DNA of 64,000 nt from Pseudoduganella violaceinigra DSM 15887 (GTDB taxonomy: Bacteria > Pseudomonadota > Gammaproteobacteria > Burkholderiales > Burkholderiaceae_D). Under the pieces are notes generated by a model. That model saw nothing but the letters and a program-made list of their open reading frames with translations. It searched no databases and was not told the origin of the DNA. A program made the translations under genes and the position numbers. The stretch lies in NCBI RefSeq assembly GCF_000425385.1, contig NZ_AUDI01000015.1, positions 62,001 through 126,000 of the forward strand. Reading direction: 5' to 3'. Below are positions 8,354 to 16,381 of this stretch, one piece after another; the first letter of the stretch is position 1, and each line of letters starts with the position of its first letter.

Positions 8354-8496
8354 CTCCGTCTCCTTCGTGCATATTCCAAACCGACCTTTCAGGTAAGCAA
8401 CGATCAAGGTCAGAAGCGATTTATCAAGAAGGGAAAAGCAGAGAACATGGCGTAGTTCTGAATGTTTCAGTCGAGCGCCCCAGCTTCATAACTTGG

Positions 8497-8883
8497 CTAA
8501 AGCGTTAGCATTTCTTCAAGCGCAATGAATGTCAGGTAGGCGCGTTCAGTGCGTGCAGTGCTTACCTCTAGCCACGCCCCAGCCAGCCAAAGGCCATAGC
8601 TTCTCGCTTCTTCTGCCGAATTGCTGACCTGATGCCGACTTAGTCGCTCCGCCTCTTTTCGGATGCTGCGGCCTAATTCGAGGCGCAATGCTTCGCTTTC
8701 GCTCCTATGCACCTTAATCTTTGCATGTTCGTCGATGAATGATTGTGCAATCCGAACTCGCAAATTCTCATCTGCGGCGGCAACGTTTCGCATCCAGACC
8801 TCGATTTCGTCTGCCAGGCGTTCTTCCCTGGCATTGCTAGTCCCGACTGCAAAAGAATTCTTTACTAGAGAAATCAGTCCCAT
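8497..8883 (-). CDS. Hypothetical helical protein
   Basis: A 128-residue protein starting MGLISLVKNSFAVG, rich in charged helices (NLRVRIAQSFIDEHAKIKVHR and LRLELGRSIRKEAERLSRHQ), possibly coiled-coil. No signal peptide or membrane segment is clear. Its start lies one base after the stop of the cysteine-rich gene at 8885-9100, so the two are probably co-transcribed. No family recognised. Confidence 0.55.
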   Translation of the reverse strand: MGLISLVKNSFAVGTSNAREERLADEIEVWMRNVAAADENLRVRIAQSFIDEHAKIKVHRSESEALRLELGRSIRKEAERLSRHQVSNSAEEARSYGLWLAGAWLEVSTARTERAYLTFIALEEMLTL

Positions 8884-8884
8884 T

Positions 8885-9100
8885 TCATAGCCTCTGCTTC
8901 AGATAGAGGTTAGCCACATTAATCGCCTTAGATTTCCAGCAATGACTGCACCGGTTGCATAAGCACGTGTGGGCGCCACCTGGATTTCTAGTGACAGTGA
9001 TATCTTGAAACGCGTCAGTTGACGCCTTGCATCTGGCAATCGTGTGCGCTAACTCGGAGTGGCATTTTGTACAGAAAACTGGATGCGCATTCGTTGTCAT
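8885..9100 (-). CDS. Small zinc-ribbon-like hypothetical protein
   Basis: A 71-residue protein starting MTTNAHPVF. It has seven cysteines: C10 and C13 (CTKC), C24, then C46, C48, C51 and C54 (CLCNRCSHC), the pattern of a zinc ribbon or double zinc knuckle. A longer frame from ATG 9148 is possible but adds a less likely leader. It is directly followed by the helical protein gene with a one-base gap. Function unknown; nucleic-acid or protein binding would suit the fold. Confidence 0.5.
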   Translation of the reverse strand: MTTNAHPVFCTKCHSELAHTIARCKASTDAFQDITVTRNPGGAHTCLCNRCSHCWKSKAINVANLYLKQRL

Positions 9101-9216
9101 GGCTAAAATAATGCGCCTCATACGCCAAGCCAGCAATGACGGCCTCATCGTTCGTTGCGCGTATGCCAGAAATCAAAAGCCGCTAGGTGGTGCCCTTTAC
9201 CTTTTCTCGGCGTCTG

Positions 9217-9711
9217 CTAACGGCCGGATCTAGACTTTTCAGTTTCATATTGGGCTTCAACGCCACGCCAGCCACAAGCATCGAGTACAGCACCGGCACA
9301 AGCCATCACTTCGATCCACGCTGGAGTAATGAGGAGCCTCTCCAGTGAGTCAGGCAACGCCGCAACTCGCTCGTCATAGTAAGCATCAAATTTGGCCAAC
9401 TGTACGATTTCATCGGCTGAGAACTCACCTAAAAACTTCGTGTCGCTTGGATGATAGAAATCATCGAACCATTGATTGACCAACTCGTTTGCCACGTTGA
9501 CTGGAGCGGCCAGTTGGTACTCAATCTGATCGCTACTGGAAGCGATCAAGTTCAGCAAGTTGATGATATTGACGCGATGTGGTCCCAAGAGGGCATCGAG
9601 GTTTTGCGCCTGAACGACCAGGTCGACGAGGCGCTGAGCCTCCTGAGAGTTCAACTTGTTGTCAGTCCGGGTAACACCAAGGAATCGTTTGAAAAAGGAG
9701 AATGCCGACAT
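9217..9711 (-). CDS. Hypothetical cytoplasmic protein
   Basis: A ~164-residue protein starting MSAFSFFKRFLGV. It is mainly helical, with LNLIASSSDQIEYQLAAPVN and a stretch rich in aromatic and acidic residues (NQWFDDFYHPSD). No signal peptide, membrane segment or catalytic motif is evident. The ribosome site is poor. The name of the family, if any, is not recognised. It closes the run of unknown genes between the antitoxin remnant and the DNA glycosylase. Confidence 0.5.
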   Translation of the reverse strand: MSAFSFFKRFLGVTRTDNKLNSQEAQRLVDLVVQAQNLDALLGPHRVNIINLLNLIASSSDQIEYQLAAPVNVANELVNQWFDDFYHPSDTKFLGEFSADEIVQLAKFDAYYDERVAALPDSLERLLITPAWIEVMACAGAVLDACGWRGVEAQYETEKSRSGR

Positions 9712-9856
9712 ACCTGTAATGAAATTGTGGCAGACCGCCGGCCCGCTCCTGGCCGATTGTACTCGGTCATCTCGGGCAAATTCCCAGTCCCAGCCGCCAC
9801 CACGCAATGCGATGGCAAACGACAGCAGACGTCAAAGTACAATCATCTCTTGCCAG

Positions 9857-10381
9857 CTACATCGCGAGCAAGAGAGCGCGCAAAGTCTGCCAGCGAACGG
9901 CCTTTTCTGCATAGCCCAAAGTATATGCCGGGCTACTCGAAGGCAGTTCCTTGATCTGGTAGTTGGCGGCATGCGAACCGAGCACCTTGATCCCCAACTT
10001 CGCAGCGGTGCCGCCATTAAAGGCGATTGCCTTGATGTTCGGATGGCGTGCAAGCAAAGCGCACAAGTCATTGTCATTGCGCGCCCTGATTTGGCTGTCC
10101 AGACTTCCTGGGCGATGGGCCTCAGCCACCACATCCCACAGTCCCACCCCGTGTTCCAGCAAGGCTTTCAGTCTGGATGAATAGTCGAGCGGAACGAGCT
10201 CCACGCCGATTACCTCGGACATCAGAAGCCAGAATTTGTTCTGTGGGTTGCCATAATACTGCTGCAGGACCAGCGACTTTTCGCCCGGTAAGCTTCCCAG
10301 CACCAGCAAGCGGGTGCGATGGTCAACTACCGGGTCGAAGCAGCGCTTCCTTGTGGTTTGGCATGAGCTTGAAATGGTCAT
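9857..10381 (-). CDS. DNA-deoxyinosine glycosylase (uracil-DNA glycosylase superfamily)
   Basis: A 174-residue protein. It starts with a short tail, then RTRLLVLGSLPGEKSLVLQQYYGNPQNKFW, the active-site strand and loop of the MUG-like hypoxanthine/uracil glycosylases. It continues through GVGLWDVVAEAHRPGSLDSQI and IKAIAFNGG and ends with LPSSSPAYT, the C-terminal DNA-insertion loop. These enzymes remove deaminated purines or uracil from DNA. ATG 10381 was preferred to GTG 10423 on homology grounds. It is monocistronic, and core composition resumes here. Confidence 0.85.
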   Translation of the reverse strand: MTISSSCQTTRKRCFDPVVDHRTRLLVLGSLPGEKSLVLQQYYGNPQNKFWLLMSEVIGVELVPLDYSSRLKALLEHGVGLWDVVAEAHRPGSLDSQIRARNDNDLCALLARHPNIKAIAFNGGTAAKLGIKVLGSHAANYQIKELPSSSPAYTLGYAEKAVRWQTLRALLLAM

Positions 10382-10423
10382 GCCGGGAATTCTACCAAGC
10401 GGGCAGGAGCCCGCTTCTTCCAC

Positions 10424-10978
10424 TTAGGACTTGCGGCGGCGCGCCAGGGCGAAACCGGCCAGGCCCAGACCGAGCAGGGCCAGCGAGGTTGGCTCCGGCA
10501 CGGCAGTCGCGGCGTTGCGGCTTTCAATGGTGAAAGACACGAAATCGGCGCCGCCGAGGTCAGCGTAGGGGTTGACCATCGAAGTATTCTGCCAGTGCAC
10601 GTTGAGCACCTTGTCCGCCGAGAACTGCGCCCATTGGGCGGCGCTCAAGGCGATGCTGCCGGACAGGGTGTAATCGTAGTCGGCATAGTTGGTGATCACA
10701 GTGGTCGGGCCGCCATTGGTGCTGCTCCAGTGGGCCAGCTTCACGCCATCGATGAAGAAGTCCAGATATTCGTCGAAGCCGGCATAGTTGGTGCCGAAGT
10801 CGCCCTTGGCGGTAATCGACAGGACCACACCGCTCTGCGCCTGGTTGCCCAGGTTGAATGCCTGGCTATAGCCTTGTGCGGTGGAGGTGATTGCGGTGGT
10901 GTTGCTAGCGAGGACGCCAGCGGAAGCGCTAGTGCTGGCGGCGGCGATCAGGGCGGCGGCAAACAGTTTCTTGGACAT
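10424..10978 (-). CDS. PEP-CTERM sorting domain protein
   Basis: A 184-residue exported protein. The signal peptide is MSKKLFAAALIAAASTSASA. The last 25 residues are a PEP-CTERM anchor: AVPEPTSLALLGLGLAGFALARRRK, with the VPEP motif, a membrane helix and an arginine tail, recognised by exosortase (EpsH/XrtA). The middle is a beta-rich domain of unknown function. The ATG at 10978 has GGAG eight bases upstream; a TTG just before it was not chosen. A sigma-54-like promoter precedes it, as is common for this class. No exosortase gene is in the window. Confidence 0.9.
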   Translation of the reverse strand: MSKKLFAAALIAAASTSASAGVLASNTTAITSTAQGYSQAFNLGNQAQSGVVLSITAKGDFGTNYAGFDEYLDFFIDGVKLAHWSSTNGGPTTVITNYADYDYTLSGSIALSAAQWAQFSADKVLNVHWQNTSMVNPYADLGGADFVSFTIESRNAATAVPEPTSLALLGLGLAGFALARRRKS

Positions 10979-11025
10979 CAAGTTACTCCATGGAAATTGT
11001 GGATCGATAATACTTTTACCCTGTA

Positions 11026-11041
11026 AGCAATATCAATGCCA
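11026..11041 (-). promoter_or_regulatory. Sigma-54 (RpoN) promoter of the PEP-CTERM gene
   Basis: On the minus strand TGGCATTGATATTGCT matches the sigma-54 consensus TGGCAy-N6-TTGCw, with GG and GC spaced exactly as required for -24/-12. The start of transcription would fall near 11014, about 36 bases before the ATG at 10978. PEP-CTERM genes in other species are known to be driven by sigma-54 with the PrsK/PrsR system. Confidence 0.7.
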
Positions 11042-11090
11042 GAACGCACTTTTTGTTTCCAATCACTTAGATTTTCAGTTAGAAACACGG

Positions 11091-11107
11091 TGTAAAGTTT
11101 TCCGACA
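11091..11107. promoter_or_regulatory. Candidate activator site upstream of the sigma-54 promoter
   Basis: TGTAAAGTTTTCCGACA is a dyad-like box (TGT...ACA ends) lying ~50-65 bases upstream of the -24/-12 element, the usual place for an enhancer-binding protein. It is flanked by two direct copies of CAGTTAGAA. It could be the PrsR-type binding site; this is inference from position and symmetry. Confidence 0.4.
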
Positions 11108-11193
11108 GTTAGAACCAGGCGGCGATGACCTGGAAGCGTTGTAGAATCGAACGGCAGTGCTATATAAATCATCACAAAACGGAGACCGCAACC

Positions 11194-11631
11194 ATGCCCG
11201 ATGAGCGCGCCATCGTCACCCTGCTCTCGCAATACAGCGAAAGCCACCTCAATCCCACCAACGAAGCGATCCATTGCGTTTGCGTGCCACTGATCGTATT
11301 CAGCCTGCTCGGCCTGATCTGGGCCATCCATCCGCTGCTGGCCGTCGGTGGCGCGGCGGCAGCCATGGTTTATTACTTCAAGCTATCGCGTAATTTCGCG
11401 CTGGGCATGCTGCTCATGGCGGGCTTCATGCTGGTGGTATTGCGCGCCCTGCCGCCAGCGGCGGTGCTGCCGCTGAGTATTGTGATCTTCGTGCTGGCCT
11501 GGATCGGCCAGTTCATCGGCCATAAGATCGAGGGCAAGAAGCCATCCTTCTTCGACGACCTGCGCTTCCTGCTGATCGGGCCACTCTTCGTGCTGGGCGT
11601 GCTGTACCGTCGCTTGAAGCTCGCCTATTGA
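11194..11631 (+). CDS. Mpo1-like (DUF962) membrane protein
   Basis: A 145-residue protein with about four membrane segments. It has the DUF962 signature: SHLNPTNEAIHCVCVPLIVFSLLGL near the N-terminus and WIGQFIGHKIEGKKPSFFDDLRFLLIGPLFVL near the C-terminus, with the conserved histidines (H in SHLNP, H in GHKIEGKKP). Yeast Mpo1 is an Fe(II) dioxygenase that shortens 2-hydroxy fatty acids by one carbon; the bacterial role is not established. ATG 11194 follows ACGGAG and was preferred to an ATG at 11125. Confidence 0.85.
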   Translation: MPDERAIVTLLSQYSESHLNPTNEAIHCVCVPLIVFSLLGLIWAIHPLLAVGGAAAAMVYYFKLSRNFALGMLLMAGFMLVVLRALPPAAVLPLSIVIFVLAWIGQFIGHKIEGKKPSFFDDLRFLLIGPLFVLGVLYRRLKLAY

Positions 11632-11691
11632 GCCCTTCCCCGCCGGTCGCAGCCTCCTGCGCTGCAAGTAAGAAACACTTATACTGGCGGG

Positions 11692-12633
11692 ATGCCTTCT
11701 TCGATTCTCTTCATTGCCGCCTGCCTGATCTGGGGTTCCACCTTCTTCGCGATCACGCTGCAGCTGGGCGATATCGCACCGGCCGTCTCCATTGTTTATC
11801 GTTTTGCCCTGGCCTCGAGCGTGCTGTTCGGCTGGTGCCTGCTGCGCGGCGACAAGCTGCGCCTGTCGTGGAAGGCGCAGCGCTGGACCATTCTGCAGGG
11901 CTGCTGCAGCTTTGGACTGAGCTATATCGGCACATATAACGCCGAGCTGTATGTGGTATCGGCACTGGTGGCGGTGCTGTTCGCGCTGATGGTGTTCTGG
12001 AATCCGATCCTCAACCGCATCGCCTTCGGCACGCCGCTGACCTGGCGTACCTGGGCGGCGGGCTGCGCCGCGGTGGGCGGCGTGGTCCTGCTGTTCTACC
12101 ACGCCATCGCCGCCTCCTTGCGCGACGTGATCGGTGGCGGCCAAGGGCACTTCATCCTCGGCCTCGCCCTCGCGCTGGGCGCGACCATCGCCAGTTCGGT
12201 CGGCAACACCCTGGTGGTCAAAGTGCGCCAGAGCGAATCGAATGTGCTGCTGACCATGGCCTGGGGCATGCTGTGGGGCACCTTGCTGGTGGCGCTGTGG
12301 GCGCTGGCGCGCGGCGATGCCTTTGTCATGCCGTCGACGCTCGCCTATTGGGGCGGCCTGCTATACCTGTCCTTGTTCGGTTCGGTGATTGCGTTTGCCT
12401 GCTATTTCACCCTGATCGACCGAATCGGCACGCAAAAAGCGGTGTACATCGGCGTGGTGACGCCTGTTATCTCCGTGCTGTTGAGTATTCGCCTGGAAAA
12501 TTACCGTCCCGGCTGGATGGAAATCGTGGGCATGGTAGTGTGCCTGGCCAGTGTGGCCTGGGCACTCAGGGCCCCATCGGTGCCCGCCCGCCTTACTCCT
12601 GTTGACCTTAAACCTTTACAGAAAGCTTCATGA
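11692..12633 (+). CDS. EamA/DMT family transporter
   Basis: A 313-residue drug/metabolite-type exporter with ten predicted membrane segments in two EamA repeats. The first starts SILFIAACLIWGSTFFAITL and the second LGATIASSVGNTLVV. The WGSTF motif in the first helix is typical. Such proteins export amino acids, purines or other metabolites. Its stop codon overlaps the next start as ATGA, so the acetyltransferase is probably translated with it. Confidence 0.85.
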   Translation: MPSSILFIAACLIWGSTFFAITLQLGDIAPAVSIVYRFALASSVLFGWCLLRGDKLRLSWKAQRWTILQGCCSFGLSYIGTYNAELYVVSALVAVLFALMVFWNPILNRIAFGTPLTWRTWAAGCAAVGGVVLLFYHAIAASLRDVIGGGQGHFILGLALALGATIASSVGNTLVVKVRQSESNVLLTMAWGMLWGTLLVALWALARGDAFVMPSTLAYWGGLLYLSLFGSVIAFACYFTLIDRIGTQKAVYIGVVTPVISVLLSIRLENYRPGWMEIVGMVVCLASVAWALRAPSVPARLTPVDLKPLQKAS

Positions 12634-13112
12634 GCAATTTGCATATCCGCCCTGCCCGTCCGGACGACGTGGCGTCCATCATGGCCATGATTCGTGAACT
12701 GGCCGTTTTTGAGAAGCTGGAACACCTGGTGGTGGCGGACGAAGCCATGCTTCACGCAGAACTGTTCGGCGCCAAGCCGGGTGTGGAAGGCATCGTCGGA
12801 GAAGAAGCCGGCGAAGTGGTGAGCTATGCCCTGTTCTTCCACAATTTCTCGACTTTCCTGTGCAAAAAGGGACTCTACCTTGAGGATTTGTATGTGAAGC
12901 AGAATCGCCGGGGCGCGGGCTATGGGAAGCTGATGCTGGCGGCGCTGGCGAAGATCGCCGTTGAGCGCCAGTGCGGACGCTTCGAATGGTCGGTGCTGGA
13001 CTGGAATGTGAACGCGATCAAGTTCTATGAGCAGATGGGTGCGGATGTGCTGCCCGACTGGCGTGTGTGCCGTGTGACGGGTCCCGCGCTGCAATCTTTG
13101 GCCGGCGTCTGA
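12630..13112 (+). CDS. GNAT N-acetyltransferase, diamine/SAT-like
   Basis: A 160-residue full-length GNAT protein: LHIRPARPDDVASIMAMIREL, FHNFSTFLCKKGLYLEDLYVKQNRRGAGYGKLML and the closing NVNAIKFYEQMGA. The FHNFSTF...GLYLEDLYV block is that of spermidine/spermine N1-acetyltransferase-like proteins, so an amine or thialysine substrate is likely. It overlaps the DMT exporter by four bases, suggesting modification and export of a related compound. Confidence 0.85.
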   Translation: MSNLHIRPARPDDVASIMAMIRELAVFEKLEHLVVADEAMLHAELFGAKPGVEGIVGEEAGEVVSYALFFHNFSTFLCKKGLYLEDLYVKQNRRGAGYGKLMLAALAKIAVERQCGRFEWSVLDWNVNAIKFYEQMGADVLPDWRVCRVTGPALQSLAGV

Positions 13113-13172
13113 TCATTACCTCATGAACACAGCAGGGCATTGTTTCCATGGCGCCCTCAGTTTCTGCCTGAG

Positions 13173-13215
13173 CAAAAAAAATCCCTCGCGGCTCGTGTGT
13201 GGTCGGGCGAGGGAT
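13173..13215 (-). terminator. Rho-independent terminator (minus strand)
   Basis: A nine-base-pair stem (13181-13189 with 13207-13215) has a 17-base loop and eight T residues directly after it on the minus strand. It would end the candidate sRNA and also any read-through from the hut operon, whose last gene stops at 13516. Confidence 0.75.
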
Positions 13216-13255
13216 AGTAAACCCAGGTGTCAGTTGGGAGGGGAGATGAATCGAC
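13173..13255 (-). ncRNA. Candidate trans-acting small RNA with exposed CUCCC motifs
   Basis: On the minus strand a -10 box TATATT (13267-13262) is followed by about 83 bases ending in an ideal terminator: stem ATCCCTCGC/GCGAGGGAT then eight T. Between them lies CTCCCCTCCC (13245-13236), complementary to ribosome binding sites. No good reading frame fits on this strand. On the plus strand the same stretch reads GGGAGGGGAG before an ATG with a 44-codon frame, a less likely explanation. The -35 element is weak. Confidence 0.45.
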
Positions 13256-13403
13256 GATTTCAATATAGTCCCCCTACCTCGACCTTGCCCAGTCACTTAC
13301 AAATTATTACCGAACAGGCGTTCTTGCTTACATTTGATATAACGCAAAGCATGCCAACAGGAAATTTGCCAAATTGGTGATCCCGTCTTGCTGGAGACTG
13401 ACG

Positions 13404-13562
13404 ATGTTCAAAGCCCTGTATCGCGCCTATTGGCTTTTCCGGCTGCGCCGCTGCACGCGGCAACTGGAGGTGCTGGCAGCGCAGCGCGCCAATGATGCGC
13501 TGGCCGAATTGGTGCTTACGCGCGAAGCCGAGCTGGTGCGCGCGCAGCTGCAGATGCTTTAA
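13404..13562 (+). CDS. Small hypothetical protein
   Basis: A 52-residue frame starting MFKALYRAYWLFRLRRC, preceded by CTGGAGACTGACG. It looks like a basic N-terminal amphipathic helix followed by a helix rich in Ala, Leu and Glu (DALAELVLTREAELVRAQLQ). Its last 47 bases overlap the convergent transporter gene, which is a point against it, but codon use is like that of real genes. No family recognised. Confidence 0.45.
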   Translation: MFKALYRAYWLFRLRRCTRQLEVLAAQRANDALAELVLTREAELVRAQLQML

Positions 13563-15078
13563 ATCCCCTTTCCAGCCATTCGAACAAGCCTTGCGTGAGC
13601 AGGGCCAGGGCGGCGGCCGGCAGCGCGCCGGCCAGCATCAGGGTGTTGTCGTTCAAAGCCAGGCCGGTCGTGATGCGTTCGCCGTAGCCGCCGGCGCCGA
13701 TGAAGGCGGCGATGGTGGCAGTGCCGACACTCATCACGGCGGCGGTTTTCACGCCCGCCAGGATCACGGGCGCGGCCAGGGGCAGCTCGATATGCCGCAG
13801 GCTTTGCACCGGCCGCAGGCCCAGCGCCTGCGCCGCCTGCTTCAAGCCGGGCGGGACGCCGTTGATCGCGGTGCAGGTGTTCCGAATGACCGGCAGCAGC
13901 GCATAGACAAACAGCGCGCACAGGGCCGGCATGGCGCCGATGGTACCGAGCAGGGGAATCAGCATGGCCAGCAGGGCCAGCGAAGGGATGGTTTGCAGGA
14001 TGCCGGCAATGGCCATCACCGGTTCGCGCAGCTTCGGGCGACATGCGGCGAGAATACCAAGCGGGATGCCGACCAGGCTGGCCAGGGCGACCGAGAGTGC
14101 GACCAGCAGAATGTGCTGGCGGGTCAGGCGCCAGAAGTCGCCTGCAAAAAGACGCTGCCAAAGCGTCGGCGCCGAAGCGGTAGGCGCGATGGAATTGGTG
14201 GCGGCAGGAGCGATACCGGTAGCCGTCTTTTGCCGCCGCGCCAGCCAGCCGTGCGCAATGTCGGCGAACGACTGCCCGCGCAGTTCGGCGGCGGCGTTCA
14301 TGGCAATCATGTCCGGCGCGCTGATGCTGCCTTCGAGTGCGCGCAAGGCCTGCCAGGCTGCGGGAAAGCGCTGCGCCGCGTCGAGGCGGTACAGCAGCAC
14401 CGCGTCGTAGCGCGGGAAGTAGGCCAGATCGTCCTCCAGCACGTGCAGGCCGTATTGGCTAATCTTGGCGTCGGTGGAATAAATGTCGATCACGTCGACC
14501 TGCTTTTGCGCCAGGGCCTCGTAGGCGATGCCATGATCAAGACCGCGCGGAACGATGCCGATGCCATAGCGTTGGGCAAGGCCCGGCCAGCCGTCGGCGC
14601 GGCCGATGAATTCATGCGACAGCCCGTAGCGCAACTCGCGCCGGGCGGCCAGCTCGCTCAATTTGCTGGCGCCGCCCGCATCGCCGCGCACGGCCAGCGC
14701 ATAGGTGTTATTGAAGCCCAGCCGCACGGCAACGCCAAGTCCTTGCGCCGCCAGTTCGCGCTGCATCTGCTCCAGCGGGACGGCTTCGGCGTGCTTCAGG
14801 ATCTCCAGTCCGATGGTGCCGGTATATTCAGGATAGACGTCGATGCTGCCCGACTTCAGGGCTGCCAGCACGATGGCCGTATTGCCCAGCCCCTGCTTGT
14901 GCTCCACGCGGGCATGCGGCGCAGCGGCCTGCGCCAGCAGCTCGCCGAGAATGTAGGATTCCGTGAAGCGTTTGGAGCCGACGCGCAGCACGCCGCCGGG
15001 CGCGGCGCTCGCAAGCCCTGGCGCGACAACGGCGGCAAAGGCCGCCAGCGCCAAGAATACCGCTATACGGCGCAGCAA
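13516..15078 (-). CDS. Fused substrate-binding and permease subunits of an OpuBC/OsmF-type (glycine betaine/choline-like) ABC importer
   Basis: A 520-residue fusion. A signal peptide (LRRIAVFLALAAFAAVVAPGLASA) is followed by a periplasmic binding domain of the quaternary-amine type (VLRVGSKRFTESYILGELL, NTAIVLAALKSGSIDVYPEYTG) to about residue 290. The rest is the permease: TIPSLALLAMLIPLLG, then the EAA-like loop and FIGAGGYGERITTGL. The start is taken as TTG 15078, since no ATG fits the signal peptide. It follows hutI directly. No ATPase gene is next to it, so the ATP-binding subunit must be elsewhere. Its place in the hut operon suggests histidine, urocanate or another related substrate rather than betaine. 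Confidence 0.75.
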   Translation of the reverse strand: MLRRIAVFLALAAFAAVVAPGLASAAPGGVLRVGSKRFTESYILGELLAQAAAPHARVEHKQGLGNTAIVLAALKSGSIDVYPEYTGTIGLEILKHAEAVPLEQMQRELAAQGLGVAVRLGFNNTYALAVRGDAGGASKLSELAARRELRYGLSHEFIGRADGWPGLAQRYGIGIVPRGLDHGIAYEALAQKQVDVIDIYSTDAKISQYGLHVLEDDLAYFPRYDAVLLYRLDAAQRFPAAWQALRALEGSISAPDMIAMNAAAELRGQSFADIAHGWLARRQKTATGIAPAATNSIAPTASAPTLWQRLFAGDFWRLTRQHILLVALSVALASLVGIPLGILAACRPKLREPVMAIAGILQTIPSLALLAMLIPLLGTIGAMPALCALFVYALLPVIRNTCTAINGVPPGLKQAAQALGLRPVQSLRHIELPLAAPVILAGVKTAAVMSVGTATIAAFIGAGGYGERITTGLALNDNTLMLAGALPAAALALLTQGLFEWLERGFKASAAARAPARLRA

Positions 15079-15079
15079 G

Positions 15080-16378
15080 TCAGGCGCCCGCGACGGGTAC
15101 GCCGACCACGGTGACAGGAAGCGCCGGGGCAAGGGTGGCGTGCAGCGCCGGGATGCCGACCACCGGATCGCGCCAGACGCCGCGGTTGACCACCGCCACG
15201 CAAGGGTTGAAGCCGAAGGCGTACGACAGATCCGCCGGGCGGGCGATATGCCACAGCGCGAAATCGGCGCGCTTGCCCACTTCCAGCGTGCCGACTTCGC
15301 CGTCCAGCCCCAGGGCGCGGGCGGCATGGATGGTGCAGCCGGCCAGCGCCTCCAGCGGCGTCAGGCGCCACAGCGTGCACACCATATTCATCGCCAGCAG
15401 CAGGGACGTCATCGGCGAGGTGCCCGGATTATTGTCGGTGGCAACCGCCATCGGCACGCCGGCCGCGCGCAGTTCGGCCACCGGCGGCGGCGTGGTGTCG
15501 CGCAGGAAGTAGTAGGCGCCCGGCAGCAGCACGGCGACCGTACCGGCGGCGGCCATGGCGGCAATGCCTTCGGCCGACAAGTGCTCCAGGTGGTCGGCGG
15601 ACAGGCCGCCATAGCGCGCCACCAGGGCAGCGCCGCCCTGGTCGGACAGCTGTTCCGCGTGCAGCTTGACCGGCAGGCCGTTCTCGCGCGCGGCGGCGAA
15701 GATGCGCTCGGTCTGCGCGGCGCTGAAACCGATGCGCTCGCAGAAGGCGTCCACCGCATCGGCCAGGCCTTCCGAGGCCAGGGTGGGAATCATGCCGATC
15801 ACCGCGTCGACATAGTCGTCCGCGCGCTCTTTGAATTCGGGCGGCAGCGCATGGGCGCCGAGGAAGGTGGTGCGCACCGAAACCGGCAACAGCTGCGCCA
15901 CGCGGCGCGCCGCGCGCAGCATCTTGGTTTCGGACTCCAGCGACAGGCCGTAGCCGGACTTGATCTCCAGCGTGGTCACGCCTTCGGCCAGCAGCGCGGC
16001 GACGCGCGGCAGCGACTGGCGCAGCAGCTCGTCGACGCTGGCTTCGCGGGTGGCGCGCACGGTCGACATGATGCCGCCGCCGGCGCGGGCGATGTCCTCG
16101 TAGGTGGCGCCATTCAGGCGCGCCTCGAATTCATCGCTGCGGTTGCCGGCGTGGACGATATGGGTGTGGCAATCGATCAGGCCCGGCGTCAGCCAGCAGC
16201 CGCCGCCGTCGTGCTCCAGCTCCGCGCGGCCCGCCGCGGCGGCGTCCTCGCGGCGCCCGATCCAGGCGATACGGCCGTTGTCGACCGCGATGGCCACGTC
16301 GCGCATTTCACCATAGCCCACGCCGGCCATGGTGGCCAGGTGGACGTTCGTGATCAGCAAATCCCACTCTACTGCCAT
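15080..16378 (-). CDS. hutI: Imidazolonepropionase HutI
   Basis: A 432-residue amidohydrolase that opens the ring of 4-imidazolone-5-propanoate to N-formimino-L-glutamate, step three of histidine breakdown. It has the metal-binding HTH in [22 protein letters not shown], the metal/active-site histidine in KLHAEQLSD, and the DNNPGTSP motif typical of HutI. The C-terminus runs about 20 residues past the usual end. It begins four bases after hutD and is followed by the transporter fusion. Confidence 0.95.
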   Translation of the reverse strand: MAVEWDLLITNVHLATMAGVGYGEMRDVAIAVDNGRIAWIGRREDAAAAGRAELEHDGGGCWLTPGLIDCHTHIVHAGNRSDEFEARLNGATYEDIARAGGGIMSTVRATREASVDELLRQSLPRVAALLAEGVTTLEIKSGYGLSLESETKMLRAARRVAQLLPVSVRTTFLGAHALPPEFKERADDYVDAVIGMIPTLASEGLADAVDAFCERIGFSAAQTERIFAAARENGLPVKLHAEQLSDQGGAALVARYGGLSADHLEHLSAEGIAAMAAAGTVAVLLPGAYYFLRDTTPPPVAELRAAGVPMAVATDNNPGTSPMTSLLLAMNMVCTLWRLTPLEALAGCTIHAARALGLDGEVGTLEVGKRADFALWHIARPADLSYAFGFNPCVAVVNRGVWRDPVVGIPALHATLAPALPVTVVGVPVAGA

Positions 16379-16381
16379 GTT

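Noticed and set aside
13246..13380. 44-codon plus-strand frame with a strong GGGAGGGGAG before its ATG
   Set aside because: The composition is poor for coding here, and the same bases are better explained as the C-rich part of a minus-strand small RNA. It was not listed as a gene, though it remains possible.
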